The notes: generated by a model from the sequence alone, not told the origin. A DNA stretch of 64,000 nt from Pleodorina starrii (GCA_030267565.1 BRXU01000001.1:10085001-10149000), one strand, 5' to 3'; shown: positions 34,964 through 47,313, numbered from the stretch's first letter. Program-made: numbers and translations.

Positions 34964-37348
34964 ATGAAAGGAGTAGGGAGGAGGGTGTGTGCGGGGGTGG
35001 GGGGGGGCGGGGAAGGTGTCAGGCGGGAGTACTGGAGAGCATACTGGAGAGCTGCTGTGGGAAAGGGGGATGGGGGATGGCTGGCGGGGCGGTGGGCGAG
35101 AATGGGGCAGGAGGGGAAGGTTGGGGAGTGGCGGGATGAATGGGGTGGCGGTTGGCGTCGTGGCTGGGTGCCGTGGCGGCGCGGGGCGGGGAGGGGCGGG
35201 GAGGGGCGGGGAGTAGCGAGGCGCGTGGGTGCTGGGTACTGGGCACTTGGCGACATGGGATATCGTAGGAGGCGACTGAGCTTCAAACTCGCAGCAGGGC
35301 TGATGCATGATTCGAAGCGTTGTGTTGGTTACCAGTGATGATGATAACCGTGATAATGATGACGATACCGTGGCGTGTGAGTGATGTGTTAAGCTCGTAT
35401 CTACAGTTCTACACACATGTTGTTTGTCGTTATTACAGGGGTACCGGTATTCTCATAGGACCTCGGATCGAACCAATCCAGCGGGTGCTTGCATTGTGTT
35501 GCTGAGGGGATGTGTTGCTGGCGATACACCGGGCGATGCACATACACAGGGCCCAGGGGCGCTGCGTCCAGCGTTCCCCATTATTCGGCATGCGGCATGA
35601 AGCATCCATCCATCGCTCCGGCACATCTGAAGATGCGACATGTGCATGGGCGACGAAGGCTCTCGTCTCCATCTGCAGCATTCAATGCGGGCTGCGGCGC
35701 GCGCGTTTCCCAGCAGGCCGCCGTGAAAACGGCCTCGCTCTTATCTAACGGGCTTTGGCTGCTGTAGACTGGCGCCGACTGGCGCTAATGTGAGGAGCCG
35801 ACCCTGCTTGTGCTGATGTGCGGGGCCGACGGCCATGTGCCGCCATGCGCCGCCCCCGCCGCCCTCGCGTGTTGTCCCGGGTCTAACGCAGGGGCGGGTG
35901 AGGGAGCGCTGGCTGCGACTGTTGCGAATCCAGTAATCGGTGTCGTGCTTTTACCGTAGGCGTTTTTGTTCCCTTGGACCCTTCGGCTCGTATGGGGTTT
36001 TTTGTTCATGAGAGGGGCACGCACCCCCCACCACGTAACAAATAATCACACACACACACAGAATCGGTGTAGAAACAGAAGTACCGGGCAGCACACAAAG
36101 AGAAATGCGCCGCATCGCAGCGCCGCGATCAGCACTTTTCCCGCGGGTGAGCGAGCTATGGGAACTTGCTCCCTGGCTCCCTCCCTGGCCCGCCGGAGCA
36201 GATGTGGCACTTGCTGGGCCCTGTTGAGCTTCAGGATAACAACGACAGCGGCGGGGCCAACGGCTAGATAGGGAGCGGGGCCAACGGCTAGATAGGGAGC
36301 GGGGCCAACGGCTAGATAGGGAGCGGGGCCAACGGCTGGGCTGAGCGTATGCTCAGCGGGATCCACCGGGTGCCGCACTCACTGTAAGCCACGCTGGGTT
36401 GCTTATAGGGCCTGGAAAGCAGCCTCTCCACGTCTCCAGCCTCTCCAGCCCCTTCAGTTGCAGTTGCCAAGCCGTGCTGTGTGTGGTTGCCAAGCAGTGG
36501 GCTTTGAGTGGCCGACCAAAATCTGCCGTGCCCAACGGGCAGTTGGCACCGATGCTGGCCTGTATGTGTGGCGGTGGCGGCACCGGATCCTAGGGAGAGA
36601 GACCCGTCGCTCACACCGAGTGCGTGCGTGTGTGTGTGTACAGCACTTACTTGACGCCTTGGTCGTGAAAGCCGGCCTCTCCTTCTACCGTATCTGCCTG
36701 GCGCTGCCCCTGCGGCACCAGCCACTTAACCCTGACCCTCAGCCCACCCGACAGGCTGAGAGAGGGCTTCCCGGATCCCTCGACCGGAGACCGGAGACCG
36801 GACACCGGTGCATGAATGAATGCGCAGTGAAGATGGATGGTGTGGCAGTAACGCAGTACTCTGCTCGCCGCTAGTAAGTACGGTAAGTGTGGCTGCCCAA
36901 CAAAGGCGACGACCTTGATGTGCCGGGCGGATCTGCGCCGAGCGGTTCATTGAGCACGTGACCCCACACGCTGCAAGGGAGCAAGGCTGCATCCATCCCC
37001 ACTTCCTATTTCGTGTCGCCATCGTGGAGCCATCGTGGAGCCATTCTTGGCAAGCTTGGCAAAGTGGAGTCTGCTGCCCAGGACAACGCGCTGACAACGC
37101 GCCATCGAAGTTACGTGCCGGCAGCAGCAGCAGCAGCAGCTGGCCGATCACAAGGAAACCCATCAAATAAAACAGGGTGTGTGAGTGCCTTTGAGCGGCA
37201 TGCCAACTCATGTCCATCAGAGGATGCCTCTCTTAGCCGAAGGCTGGCGCCTCCGTCCTTATTGTCGACCCTCCCGTGCCACGCAAAGGAGCGAGGAGCT
37301 CGCTCGCGCGGCTGCAGGGCCACGGCGCGGTCCGGGCTGGCTCCGAGC
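34964..37348. other. Intergenic region downstream of SLT-B
   Basis: G-rich up to ~35.25 kb (3' UTR and downstream flank), then mixed composition. No supported gene. Many short open frames on both strands lack domains. Confidence 0.45.
36253..36337. repeat. 24-bp tandem repeat, 3.5 copies
   Basis: Units beginning GGGGCCAACGGCTAGATAGG at 36253, 36277 and 36301 are identical, with a partial fourth unit. On the minus strand they read as a repeated Ala-Val-Gly-Pro-Ala-Pro-Tyr-Leu peptide, but no gene is supported. Confidence 0.93.
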
Positions 37349-37640
37349 ATGAGCTGGAGCGCGGACAGGTCAGACGACGCGCGCAGCTTTCCTTTGACCG
37401 GGACGCTGCTGTCAGCCGACGTGTCGCAGGCCGCGGGCTCTAGGATCGCGCGCCTGCCGAGCAGTTTCTCGGAGGCGCGCAAGAAGCGCACGTTGCACGT
37501 GTCTGTGTTCGTTCGCAGCGCTGTCAATGAGCACCCGCGCTGGCTGTTTAAGAAGCTGACCGTCAACGACGATGTAAAGTGCGCATTGGTCAGCGTAAAA
37601 GAAGTGCCGCGGTTTCTTGAGTTTCCTACGGCCGCCTCGC
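37349..37640 (+). CDS. Unrecognised possible exon
   Basis: From the ATG at 37349 a frame runs with ordinary amino-acid composition (MSWSADRSDDARSFPL, later KKRTLHVSVFVRSAV and HPRWLFKKLTV) and Chlamydomonas-like codons, unlike the low-complexity open frames around it. I recognise no family. Past ~37640 the frame becomes repeat-like. A second segment of similar quality follows an acceptor-like CCCTAG at 38302 (38303-38500, LEQEFAETKDLITSNILPP). The two may be exons of one gene, but no donor joins them convincingly. Hypothetical; a repeat-derived fragment is equally possible. Confidence 0.25.
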
Positions 37641-38500
37641 CGCTACGGCTGCGGCTGGTGTCGCTGCGGCTGCATCGTTATACGGCAGCTGCGGCCACTC
37701 CCGGTTGTCACTGCCGTCACTGCCGGTTGTCACTGTTTCGCCGACGCGGGATGGCCGTACAGGCCTCGGTTTCCCGTGCTCCGTGCCATCAGACTGCCCC
37801 TTGGGCCGCTGTGTGGGGGGCAGAGCACTGGGTCGAGCATTTGTACGGCGGGCGTCGTACGGCATATCGTACGACCACGAACTGCGGAGCGAGAAAACAC
37901 ACGCACGCACGCACGTGCGCGCGCATGTGTGTGTGGCTGTGTGCCCATGGGGGATTGTACCGGTGTGTCGTGTCGGTTCGAACCGGTGACATAGAAATGG
38001 ATAACCCAATTGCCAGCGCAAATCTTGGGCCTGATACCGGTAGGTTGGTGGTTGTCATCCTGATTGATGGTGGTTGTTCGGGTTGGCGCCGTGTGTGTGT
38101 GTGTGTCCTTGTTTCCCTGGTGGTTGGTGGACGGTGTGGTGCGGAGCGGGAGATTGCGCCAGTCGCTTCGCTCGGCTTTCTCCTTCACAGAAGACGCGGA
38201 ATGGTCCCCCTCTCATGTCGGTGTTGGCATCCCAAAGCACGGGATTCTTCGGAGCTGTGACTGCGGTCATGATGGCACCTCTCCCTGCCCTCTGCACCCT
38301 AGGTGCCCTCTGCGGCCAGGCTCAGGCAGCTTAGGCGCCAGGCCCTGGCACGTAGGTCGCTGGACCCCGAATGCGGCCGGCTCGGCACACGCTTTCTGAA
38401 TTTGGAACAAGAGTTCGCCGAGACAAAGGACCTCATCACATCCAACATACTGCCGCCCATATTGCCTCTCTTGATGTTACGTTCTCCGTACATTTCATAA

Positions 38501-39735
38501 ACACGTGCAACTCGTCTTCTACCGCCCCTCAGCGACACACCCGGCATGTCCTTTCCGCGCGTGGCTTTCGACCCGGTCCCCGGGCGAGCCACGACCCATC
38601 CAAGCCCCAACGACCCATCCGAAAAGGCATCAGAGCCTTGTGGTGCTTTCTTGGCATACGGTACACACCTTCAGGTGGTCCAATGTCCGCTTGTGGTCCG
38701 AGAACGTATACGCCACACCCATCCATTTCAGGTACCGACACGCACGTGGTTACCCCGGGTGCTCCCCGTCCCACACCCCCTTCCTCATGCTCCGGGAAAA
38801 ACCCCGCGGGTCCCTATCGAGGCTATCAGAGCTCCAATCCAACAAAAGGCGGCGCCTGAACTCGGCCAATGAATCCCTTGATGTTGCGCGTGCCGTACGC
38901 ATCGTATGCGCTTCGGATTGTGCGGATTGTGATAATGACAAATACACCCGCGCTTTGCAGCCGTCCGCCCATCCGCCCACCCATTTCATTAATTCATACC
39001 ATCCACTCACTCATCCGTCCATCCTTCCTCGAGGCCCATCTTCGCGGGTTTCGTTCGGCGTTTGGCAATTGGCATGTTGGTTCCATGTATGGCGGCGGAG
39101 GGGAGGGCGGCAGCGGTGCATGCGCCCTTGATTCGTAGTCTCCGCCATCTGTGCACTGGACAGCCGCCCCACAACCCCCACACTGCGCCCTGCCCACAGC
39201 ATCTCCGCACCCAGCAAACGTACACTACATGCGCAATGCAACCCCCCATGGGTCCAGCACCGTACGTCGCCCGACAGCCAAGATGACCGGTGTGCCGCGA
39301 TGTGGCCGGACGTGGCGAACCGTGGCGCGGCGTAACGTACCAGCAACGTGGCGGGGCGCGACGTAATGCGGTATTGCAGCCCCACCGACTGCAGTTGCCA
39401 TGCTTTGCAGCACTCGGCTGCCTCCCTAGACGATGGCCCTGCAATGCTGTCTCTAATGCAGCACAGCGAAGGCAGAACCGAACTTGTCGAGTCCTGCTCT
39501 GATCGGAGCTGCCAAGCACAGCGTGAAGCACGTCCACGAGCGCAGCACGCGCGCGGCCGGCATGCACAACCTCAAGCCCATGCATGCCCCCAACACACAC
39601 CGATCATCATGACAGGGTGGGTTTGTGGCAGCCCTACCGACCCCCGGCACCGGACAACGCGGTAAGCCGCACCCAACCCACATACGCCCCACGCCACAAG
39701 GCAAGTCTGCCGCCGCTGTTCCTTGCTGCCGCACG
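38501..39735. other. Region with no supported gene
   Basis: Mixed composition, with short open frames on both strands and no domain recognised. The right end is the 3' side of the ankyrin-like gene. Confidence 0.4.
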
Positions 39736-41798
39736 CTAGGCCCCCTGGGGCCCAGGCAACTGCCGCCGCCGCTGCTGCTCGCCCAGCCATGCCAGCAGCG
39801 CCGCGTGCCGCTCCCTTTGCGCCCTGTCCTCCACCAACTTGACCGCAGCATCCCAGTCCATTTCGGGGCAGCCCAAGTCCAGCAGGCACTGCAGCACGGC
39901 GACGGAGTCGACGGAGACCCCGATGCGGATGCAGTCCGCCAGCAGCTTCCCCGGCGGCCCCCAGGGACAGCCCAGCCGGTGCAGGCAGCGGAGCATCGCC
40001 AGATCGCCTTTGCCGGCAGCTACGTGGTAGGCGCCGCCATCGAGCTGGGGCCACCAAGGAACATACATGATTGCCGTACATACACACATCAATGAACGGA
40101 CGGGCGATTGGGCAGGCAGGGGCGGTGCAACCCCCATGCGGCCTCACAGCCTAGCTCCCCGGCACCGGAGTTTCCCGGCGCCGCGCTTTGGCAGCTTGGC
40201 AGACAGTGACTCTGTTCCCGGAAGGCGCACATGCGAATCTGAACACGGCATCGACACCATGAATAACGCCTCGAGCAGCTCGGCGTAAGTCCGACACACG
40301 GTGGCCCGGCACACGCGTCTAGTGGACCTACCGAGTGACCTGGCTGGGCACAGCGCATGCAAAATGAACCACCGGTGGGCCACAACTGGTGGGCCACACG
40401 CAGCGCATCGTACAAGTGGTGGTGACAAACGAGGACGGCGACACCCACCGGGAAGGGGCAGCCCCGCTCCACCAGCCACTCCAGCGCCTCTTCGCAGCCG
40501 CTCGCGGCGCCGTCGGGGATGGCACTGAGGCGCAAGGCCCAGCCGCGGACGTGCAGCCAGGCCATCAGCTCAAGGTTGCCGCTCCTCGCCGCGTGGTCGA
40601 GCAAGGTAGTTGCGCTGTCAGCGGGTGCGACGCCCAGGACCTCCACCGCCCAGGCCACCAGCGGCAGGAGGCCCGCCCGGGCCGCCTCTACCGCAACAGA
40701 AAGGGGTTGGATGCGAACGCCCCTGGCGTGCAGGTACTGCAGTACGGCCAGGTGGCCCTGGCGGGCTGCGTCCGGCAAGATGAACTGATCGTCGCTGGGC
40801 CGCACCCCCACTTGCTCCATCAGGAAACGCAGGGCGGCAAGATTGCCGAGATCGACCGCAGCGTCCGCCACCTCCGCCTCCAAGGGGTAGCCCCGGCCGC
40901 GCAGCCACTGCAGACGCGCCTTTACTACATCGCCGTCACCAGCCTCAAGAGCGAACTCGCACGCCCTGGACTTGGGGGGGTAGCCCAGCCCCTCCAGCCA
41001 CTCCACTTTGGCCTGCCAATCGGGCGTGATGCTGCCGGCCGCGACCGCCAGGAATTCATTCCAATCCCCCTCATCGAGCTGCTCAAGCTGCTGCTGCAGG
41101 TTGCTGCCGTGGCGCCCGTCCACGAGCTGCAGCCACAGCCGCTGCAGTGCCGCCAGGCTCAAGCACTCCGCCGCGGCCCACAGCAATGACCAGCAAAGGC
41201 CATTCACGTCTTCGTTGGGACGGCCCTGCAACTCCGTCAGCAGCCACTGCATAAGGTCCTCCTGCCCGCCCCGGGCAGCTGCGCAAACAACGTACATGTC
41301 GAGACGGCAGCCGCTGGCCAACAGCCACTCGCACACGTGGCGGTGGCCGGCCTTCGCCGCGGCTGACAGAGAATCACCCCAGGGGCAGCCGCGGGCCCGC
41401 AGCAACTTGCACATGTCGAGCTGGCCCGCGGCTGCGGCGGCCTCGAGCATCTCGCACCGAAGATCAAGACCCGCACTGACCAGGGCAACCTCCAGGTTGG
41501 CGACACTGCTGCTTGCCGCCGTCAGGCACAGCAGCTGCAGCCGCTGCTTGCGAGACAACGCGCGAAATGCGCCCGGGCGTCCCCAGCGCTCCCGGAACAC
41601 GTGGTTCGGTGACGGAAGCGAGAGCCGCAAGGTCGTGTGGTCTGCGAACTGCTCTGATGTCGTCTTGTCTACCAGTCGTAATGTGCTTGCCACTTCGTTA
41701 ACTGGCAGATAGTGCGCAACGCACGCTACGATGCCCGGCAGCCAAATGCTCGAGCCGTCTGGTGTATGGTGAGTGACCGACTGAGACATTTTATGCAC
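39736..41798 (-). CDS. F-box-like/ankyrin-repeat protein
   Basis: Two minus-strand exons, 40332-41798 and 39736-40044 (591 aa), joined at a strong donor (GTAGGT) and CAG acceptor in phase 0. Residues ~17-50 (LPGIVACVAHYLP, LRLVDKTT) resemble an F-box, which recruits substrates to SCF ubiquitin ligases. From ~85 to the end there are degenerate ankyrin-like repeats of ~30 residues carrying the motif RGCPWG or an equivalent (LLRARGCPWGDSL, WLLASGCRL, WLHVRGWAL, WLVERGCPF, LHRLGCPWG), alternating with AAxxGHLxxL helices. This build is seen in large families of chlorophyte F-box/ankyrin-like proteins of unknown target. Met codons occur at 41798 and 41789; the first was taken. A gypsy fragment begins within ~20 bases upstream of the start, so the promoter may be repeat-derived or disrupted. 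Adaptor function is inferred. Confidence 0.75.
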
Positions 41799-41815
41799 CT
41801 ATATCATTCACATGT

Positions 41816-43766
41816 ACGCTCAAGAACTCCTGCGCCTGTATGCGACAGCATGATGCCGAAGAGGCCTTCCGGCTCAAGGCTTGGCGTGAGCGGAAGGCCC
41901 AAGAACTTATCCAAGGAGTTCAGCAGGCCATCGATGGAAAAAAGCGTTGTTTTCCTCAGCATGCTCCGTGGCAAGTTTGTTCCTCAAATCCGGAACCGTA
42001 CGGCGGCCGTTGAGTGGATGACCAGCTCTCCTTCTTCATACCTACTGGTGGCGGGGCATCAATAACGACGTCGCCGAGACGGTGAGGCACTGCGCCGCGT
42101 GCAGTCGCGTGAGGGCAACCTTCACTGCGCGGTCCGGCGTGCTCAACCCGTTGCCTATCGGCGGACTCTTCTACCGGTGGGGCGTGGATCTCTGTGGTCC
42201 GTTTAACACGACTGCTAAAGGCAGCCGTTACGTCATGGTGTGTGTGGAGCATTTTAGTAATTTGTGGTTCTGATTCCATTGCCTAGCAAGCATGCGACGG
42301 AGACAGCCTTCGCCTTTCGTCAGCACATTTTGGGCCGCTACGGCGCGTGCGCGGAGGTCTGCACGGATCAGGGCAGCGAGTGGAAGGGTGAGTTTGCCAG
42401 CTGCCTTCAAGAAGCGCTTATCGATCACCGGCAGACGTCGGCCAACCATCTCCAGGCCAACGGACTCAGCGAGCGCGCGGTCCGTTCGGTCAAGGAGGCG
42501 CTCACCAAGATGGCCAACGCCAGCGGCAGCTACGCCAACTGGGATGAGCAGCTGCCGTCGATCATGCTTGGCTACAACTGCTCCGTGCAGGATTCCACCA
42601 AGCTGTGCCCTTACACCATCGTGCATGCGGTTGACCCAGTCATTCCGCCAGCAATAAAGGACAGGTTCAGCCCCGACCTCAAGCTGGACAACCCCGAGGA
42701 GGTCGCCAGGTCAGTTCTGGTCAGGGCAGCCGCCGTTCGGAAGCACATGGCTATTGCGGGAGGCAACCTCTCCGTAGCTCAGCACCGTGATCGCCTTCAC
42801 TACGCACGCCTGCGCGGCGGAGGCTTTGATCCCACTTTGCGCAAGGTCGACATTGGTGACTACGTGTACTACCGCAACACCACCGCCCGCAGCAGCTTGA
42901 AGGCCGACGCTCGACCCGAGATCCTGCGTGTGGTGGAGACGCGCCCCTCAGGGGTGGTCGTGCTGGAGGGCAAGTGCGGCGGGCGTCTGACCGCCCACGT
43001 CACTCACGTGGCTCCGTGCCACCTGTCCATCACCGACGAGCAAGTTGATCCGCGGTTGGCCAAGCCGCCGCTTACCCTGGCCTGCGAGGTCTGCCGTATG
43101 CCCGACTCCGAGGAGTGGATGCTGCTGTGCGACTCATGCGGCACGGGTTGGCACACGTACTGCCTGAGGCCGCCGCTGGAAGGGGTCCCCGAGGGAACCT
43201 GGATCTGCGGCCACTGTCAACGCAAGGGTATTACCACGCAGCAGGTGGAGGCGGCTCGCGGCGCGCAACGCGCCACTTGATCACTGCAGCCCCCGCCCTC
43301 TCTCGCTAAGCTTCAGGGTGCTTTCGCCATGCAGGCGCACCGGTGCGGACGCTCGCGCAGCAAGGCGGAGGCGGGCGTGGTCATGTACGCCGGTAAGATA
43401 CGCAACGTACATCATTTTGCCATAGAGTATCCCGACAAGACGTCCGAGCTCGTGAGTCTCAAGGACTTGCGGCCTCGTCTCGTAGTGCCTGGCGCCCAGG
43501 AGCCCGCAGCGGCAGCGTCGGCCGTGCAGCAGGCACCGCCCGTAGTCATCGATGCTCAGCTGGCGGCAACCGCCAGCGAGTGCGCGGCGCTCGCCGAGGT
43601 ACTGGATCTCGGCAGCGCGTTCAGTGTCTTCGCGCCCGTGGGACTCAGCGAGCAGACCGCGGGATGGGTACGACAGCAGGGCTGCATCCTGCGCCGCGGT
43701 GCAACGGGGGCCGGCCCAGCCGCCCTAACCACGGGGGAGCTGGTGCGCGCGCGAGAACGGACTTGA
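41816..43766 (+). pseudogene. Decayed Ty3/gypsy pol: integrase + PHD finger + Tudor-like tail
   Basis: Fragment of an LTR-retrotransposon polyprotein. Reading begins ~41816 with a linker ahead of integrase. From ~42046 (YWWRGINNDVAETV) it carries the end of the integrase zinc-binding domain (HCAAC) and the DDE core: D in WGVDLCGPF, D in VCTDQGSEW, E in NGLSERAVRSV. One base is missing near 42268, shifting the frame between HFSNLW and VLIPLPSK. A PHD finger follows integrase (43084-43223, Cys4-His-Cys3 spacing from CEVC to CGHC). A TGA at 43278 interrupts the same frame, which resumes as a small Tudor/Agenet-like stretch (GVVMYAGKIRN ... IEYPDKTSELVSL) and an Ala-rich tail to 43766. Reverse transcriptase is absent. 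Non-autonomous as it stands. A further open stretch, 43777-44037, may be more of its C-terminus. Confidence 0.85.
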
Positions 43767-44148
43767 TGTAGGAGTATTGATGGTAGAGAATGTGGTCTCT
43801 GATGTAGGTTCAGTGCTTGAGTTGGCGGCAGCGCACGCCCGCGAGGCGGCGGTGGCGCGTGGTCCGCGTGAGTACCTGTGGAGCGCCGGGGAGGCGCGCC
43901 TGCGCTGGCTCCGAGCCCGGCAGGCCGAAGGGTGTTTGATGATAGTGCCATGCGCTACCTGCATCTGGTTGGTGTTGTTTGCGAGCGGTAAGCGCCGCCA
44001 GGGGTTCACTAGGCGTACCGTCGCGCCCATGCCCTGACGAGCATCCCGTTTGTCTGAACTGAGCATTTGTTGCCGTACCACGACACATGCCTGGCAGCCA
44101 GCACTCTCCCGGCGGCTTTGTGCTGGGGGGGTGGGATTGCCAGTTGTT

Positions 44149-44190
44149 AGCCACATCAGCTGGTCGACGGCACCTTAGCTGGCGTGACAG
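44149..44190. repeat. 42-bp direct repeat, left copy
   Basis: Identical to 45500-45541 (starts AGCCACATCAGCTGGTCGAC, ends GCTGGCGTGACAG). Here it continues into CTGTCACGC, making an 18-bp palindrome at 44182-44199. Confidence 0.95.
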
Positions 44191-44446
44191 CTGTCACGCT
44201 ATCTCGTGTGATTGCCATAGAACGTGGCAGATACTGAGAACCGTTGCCCGATTACTAAGAACCGTTGTCGGTTAGTTAGGAGCCGTTGGGTGTGGTCCCT
44301 TCGGATCAACTTCCGTGCACCGTTTCCGTGCGACGCCTGAGTCGTCGACACTTTCTTGTTATTACATTTATATGTAATCATACTCATCTGGCACTCGACT
44401 GCCGAAATGGCTTTTACCCAATATCCCGGAAAAAAAGAGGAAGCAA

Positions 44447-44881
44447 ATGCGACCAGATCTCCTTCTTATCCCGACCCTACCACTATCGACCACAGAGCAA
44501 ACCACACCGTATAACGGACCACCGGACCGCTCAAAACACACAGTGTTTGTGATCGAGTTAGGATACACAGGGGACCTCCGACATGATGAAAAGGATGAGC
44601 AAAAAGCAAAACAGCACGTGAAGCTAGCCCGCAGGCTCAAGGCCAACGGCTGGAAAGTGCGGTATACACCGAAGGAAGCCATCACACTTGGATTCGGTGG
44701 GACGATTCGCAATGACCTAAAGCCCTTAATGACCGAGCTCGGCGTGCCACCAGACACTGCCACACAATGCTGCGCGCGCCTTCATGACCTCGCAATCAAG
44801 TACCTGAATAACATAGTCCTACGGCGACGCTCCCTCGAGGGACCCACATGCTACACGTCCAATCGTCTAGGGGTAGGGTAA
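44447..44881 (+). pseudogene. LINE (non-LTR retrotransposon) C-terminal fragment
   Basis: Open frame of 144 codons starting MRPDLLLIPTLPL. It holds RPDLLL, then VFVIELGYTGDLRHDEK, QHVKLARRLKANGWKV, ITLGFGGTIRND, and a final helix. This order (RPD, hydrophobic strand with E, K-x2-QH, a GW strand, a GGTI turn) resembles the restriction-like endonuclease (PD-(D/E)xK-type) C-terminus of algal non-LTR elements. Only the end of the protein is present, as expected of a 5'-truncated insertion. It is followed by an A+T microsatellite where a LINE 3' tail is expected. The reverse-transcriptase core is not in the window. The assignment is from motif order only. Confidence 0.6.
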
Positions 44882-44986
44882 GGTTGTTTTTTTGTGGAGC
44901 TCCCCTGGTGGTGGCGGCGTATAGGCTCCTAGTCGAGCCTCATCGCACACGCCCCCATAAACCACGCCAGGGTTTTTGCCCGGCGT

Positions 44987-45178
<192 letters not shown>

Positions 45179-45499
45179 TGTTGTCATTGTACGGGGCCCC
45201 GACTGAGCAAGGAGCAATACAGTGCGGGTTCCCCTGGAGGTACGACAAGTGCATTGCGCGGGCTTGTTATAATCCGGCGGCTGTGCGAAGCACCTTATCT
45301 GGGCTTTGCACTTTGCAGTGTTAAGACTCTAAGTAGCACATAGTCACAGATCCGCGATTGACAGACCGCGTGAAGCAGTCTTCTGTAAGTTCTTTCGGTA
45401 ATCCGTTTCGGTATCCGTCCTCCGAGGAGGACATCGTGCCCAGGTCGCCCTAGGAGAGAGCTGCGTAGCTCGTCTCCCGAAGGCGCGTGCTCTTCCGTC

Positions 45500-45541
45500 A
45501 GCCACATCAGCTGGTCGACGGCACCTTAGCTGGCGTGACAG
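45500..45541. repeat. 42-bp direct repeat, right copy
   Basis: Identical to 44149-44190; the two bracket 1.3 kb that includes the LINE fragment and its tail. Confidence 0.95.
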
Positions 45542-45834
45542 GCACTCGTAAAGCAGCGTGGTGGCTACCCAGTGACGCACGGCCGGGTGGAGAGGAGCGC
45601 TAGGCATAGGCATATTCGTAGCGTGGGGCTTGCTGATTGCTAGTATGTCAGGTGATGGACGCTCACGGTACACGCAACACAGCAGCAGTTCTCGCGATGG
45701 ATCGAACATGACTGCGCTCGCAATGTGGCAGTTACGCTTGTTGCAAGAAAGCGTGGCACCGAGCATCAATCGAACCCATTCGCAGCAAGCCTGGCTGGTC
45801 GGCCAGGGCCCTCCGCAATGCATGGGGGGACTCT

Positions 45835-46136
45835 GTGGCAAGCGCGCGTGTTCTCACACAAACGCGTGGTGACGATGACCCGCTGCTGGCTGCTGTCCAA
45901 AGCGCGTGGGCACGCTCCCTCGCGCGATTGCTTGAAGGGCGCGGAGTAGGGGATGACATGTTGGACAACGCCATACAACAGGATAGACAGCGTGCGCAGG
46001 TCAACCTGTACATGACGCAATATGTCCTCCTAGCAGGGCAGCAGGCCCTGGGAAGAACATGTCTTTCTAACCACACGCAAGATCTACAGCAGGACACGGG
46101 CCATGTAGCGCCGCCCCTAATAAGGCTAGACCATGG
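45835..46136 (+). CDS. Unrecognised helical open frame
   Basis: A frame with normal composition (DDDPLLAAVQSAWARSL, MLDNAIQQDRQRAQVNLYM) predicted to be mostly helical, ending at a possible donor (ATG|GTAAGG near 46136). No family recognised and no upstream exon found. Surrounded by repeats, so it may be a fragment of a transposon protein. Confidence 0.22.
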
Positions 46137-47066
46137 TAAGGTTCGGAAACATGGGAGGATGGACAGTGGACGGGTAGGGTGGGGTAGGGGTGTCCCCGAT
46201 TCTGTCATGACCTTAGGGTCGGCCGGCACCGGGGGCGCCACCTGAACCCTACAGGATACGACTGGTGCACAACTTAAGGTCGTACATAGGCAACCACGAG
46301 CCGCCGGTGAGGGAGTCGGTGTAGTTCTCCGCTGCATCCTTGACCCAGGTGCGTCATAGTGGAGGTACAGGTCCATGAGCGCATTGGTGATCGGTGCCAC
46401 CACCAGCGAGGTCCTCTCAGTTATGACGACCACAGACCCGCTTAGGACGGGGCGCTTAGGCTGAGGATGGGGGCTCGCAGAGGACGGGGGCGGGAAACGG
46501 GGAGAGGGCAGTGTTGTACAGGAGGGACAGGGGTGCCCCCGAGCCTGACATGGGCACAATGCGTCAACTGCCCGTTGCTGTCTTCAGCAGTGCATGTCAA
46601 CCATGCGGCATTCGAAGAGGCACACGGTAGGTGTGGCTTGCATCGTACACTGCAATGCAACCCACCCGCCCAACACACGAGGGACCAACAGTCCAACACT
46701 TAATGGGGTACATCGGCATATAGTCACGTGCAATCAATGAAACCCCTACCAAAAATAACAATGCTGTACGCCGCGTATGCGGGATGCACGTGGCGGGTAT
46801 GCGGTCTCCTTGAGATGAGGTGTAGTGAATGGTGCAGGTACAGGCTCGGGAACACGTGCAAGCAAGTCCCAGCACCGCGCCATGCATAAGCAGCCGGATG
46901 GGCATTAGCAGGGGATGCCGGACACCTCATGTGTTGAAAGCCTGGATTGTACGCTCGACACCAGCAGCGGCAGCAGGAGGCCGTGGACAGACAGGCAGCA
47001 AGCGGACACCAGGCCCCGGCCACGAGGCCGTGGACAGGCGGGAAGCGAGCGGACCAGTCTCGCATA
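46137..47066. other. Repeat-rich intergenic sequence
   Basis: No gene supported. A minus-strand stretch near 46360-46440 reads SVVVITERTSLVVAPITNAL without low complexity but has no start, partner exon or recognised family. Confidence 0.35.
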
Positions 47067-47313
47067 AGTCATGCGGCAATCGTACTGCAGACTGGTTAAG
47101 CTCACTCGAGCTTGTTGGGTGGGCTTGATCGGGCCTTTCTGTCGTCCGAGCCAGGCCTAGGGATCCGGCCGTACTGGATCACGAGCGGCGCGGCGCTCAG
47201 CTCCCGCTCAGGCCTTGATCGACTGAGTGACGGCACTCAGATGTCAGATCCCGTCTTCTGGAGTACATTCCGCGGCGTTCCCCCATCCTTGACCCAGGCC
47301 GGGTTTCTGGTGT
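47067..47313. mobile_element. Relative of the MITE interior at 14772-15018
   Basis: Aligns end to end with 14772-15018 with substitutions and short indels. Shared blocks include CTGCAGACTGGTTAAG, TCAGCTCCCGCTCAGGC, GTGACGGCACTCAGAT and TTCCGCGGCGTTCCCC. The 18-bp terminal inverted repeats of the other copy are not present here. Confidence 0.8.
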
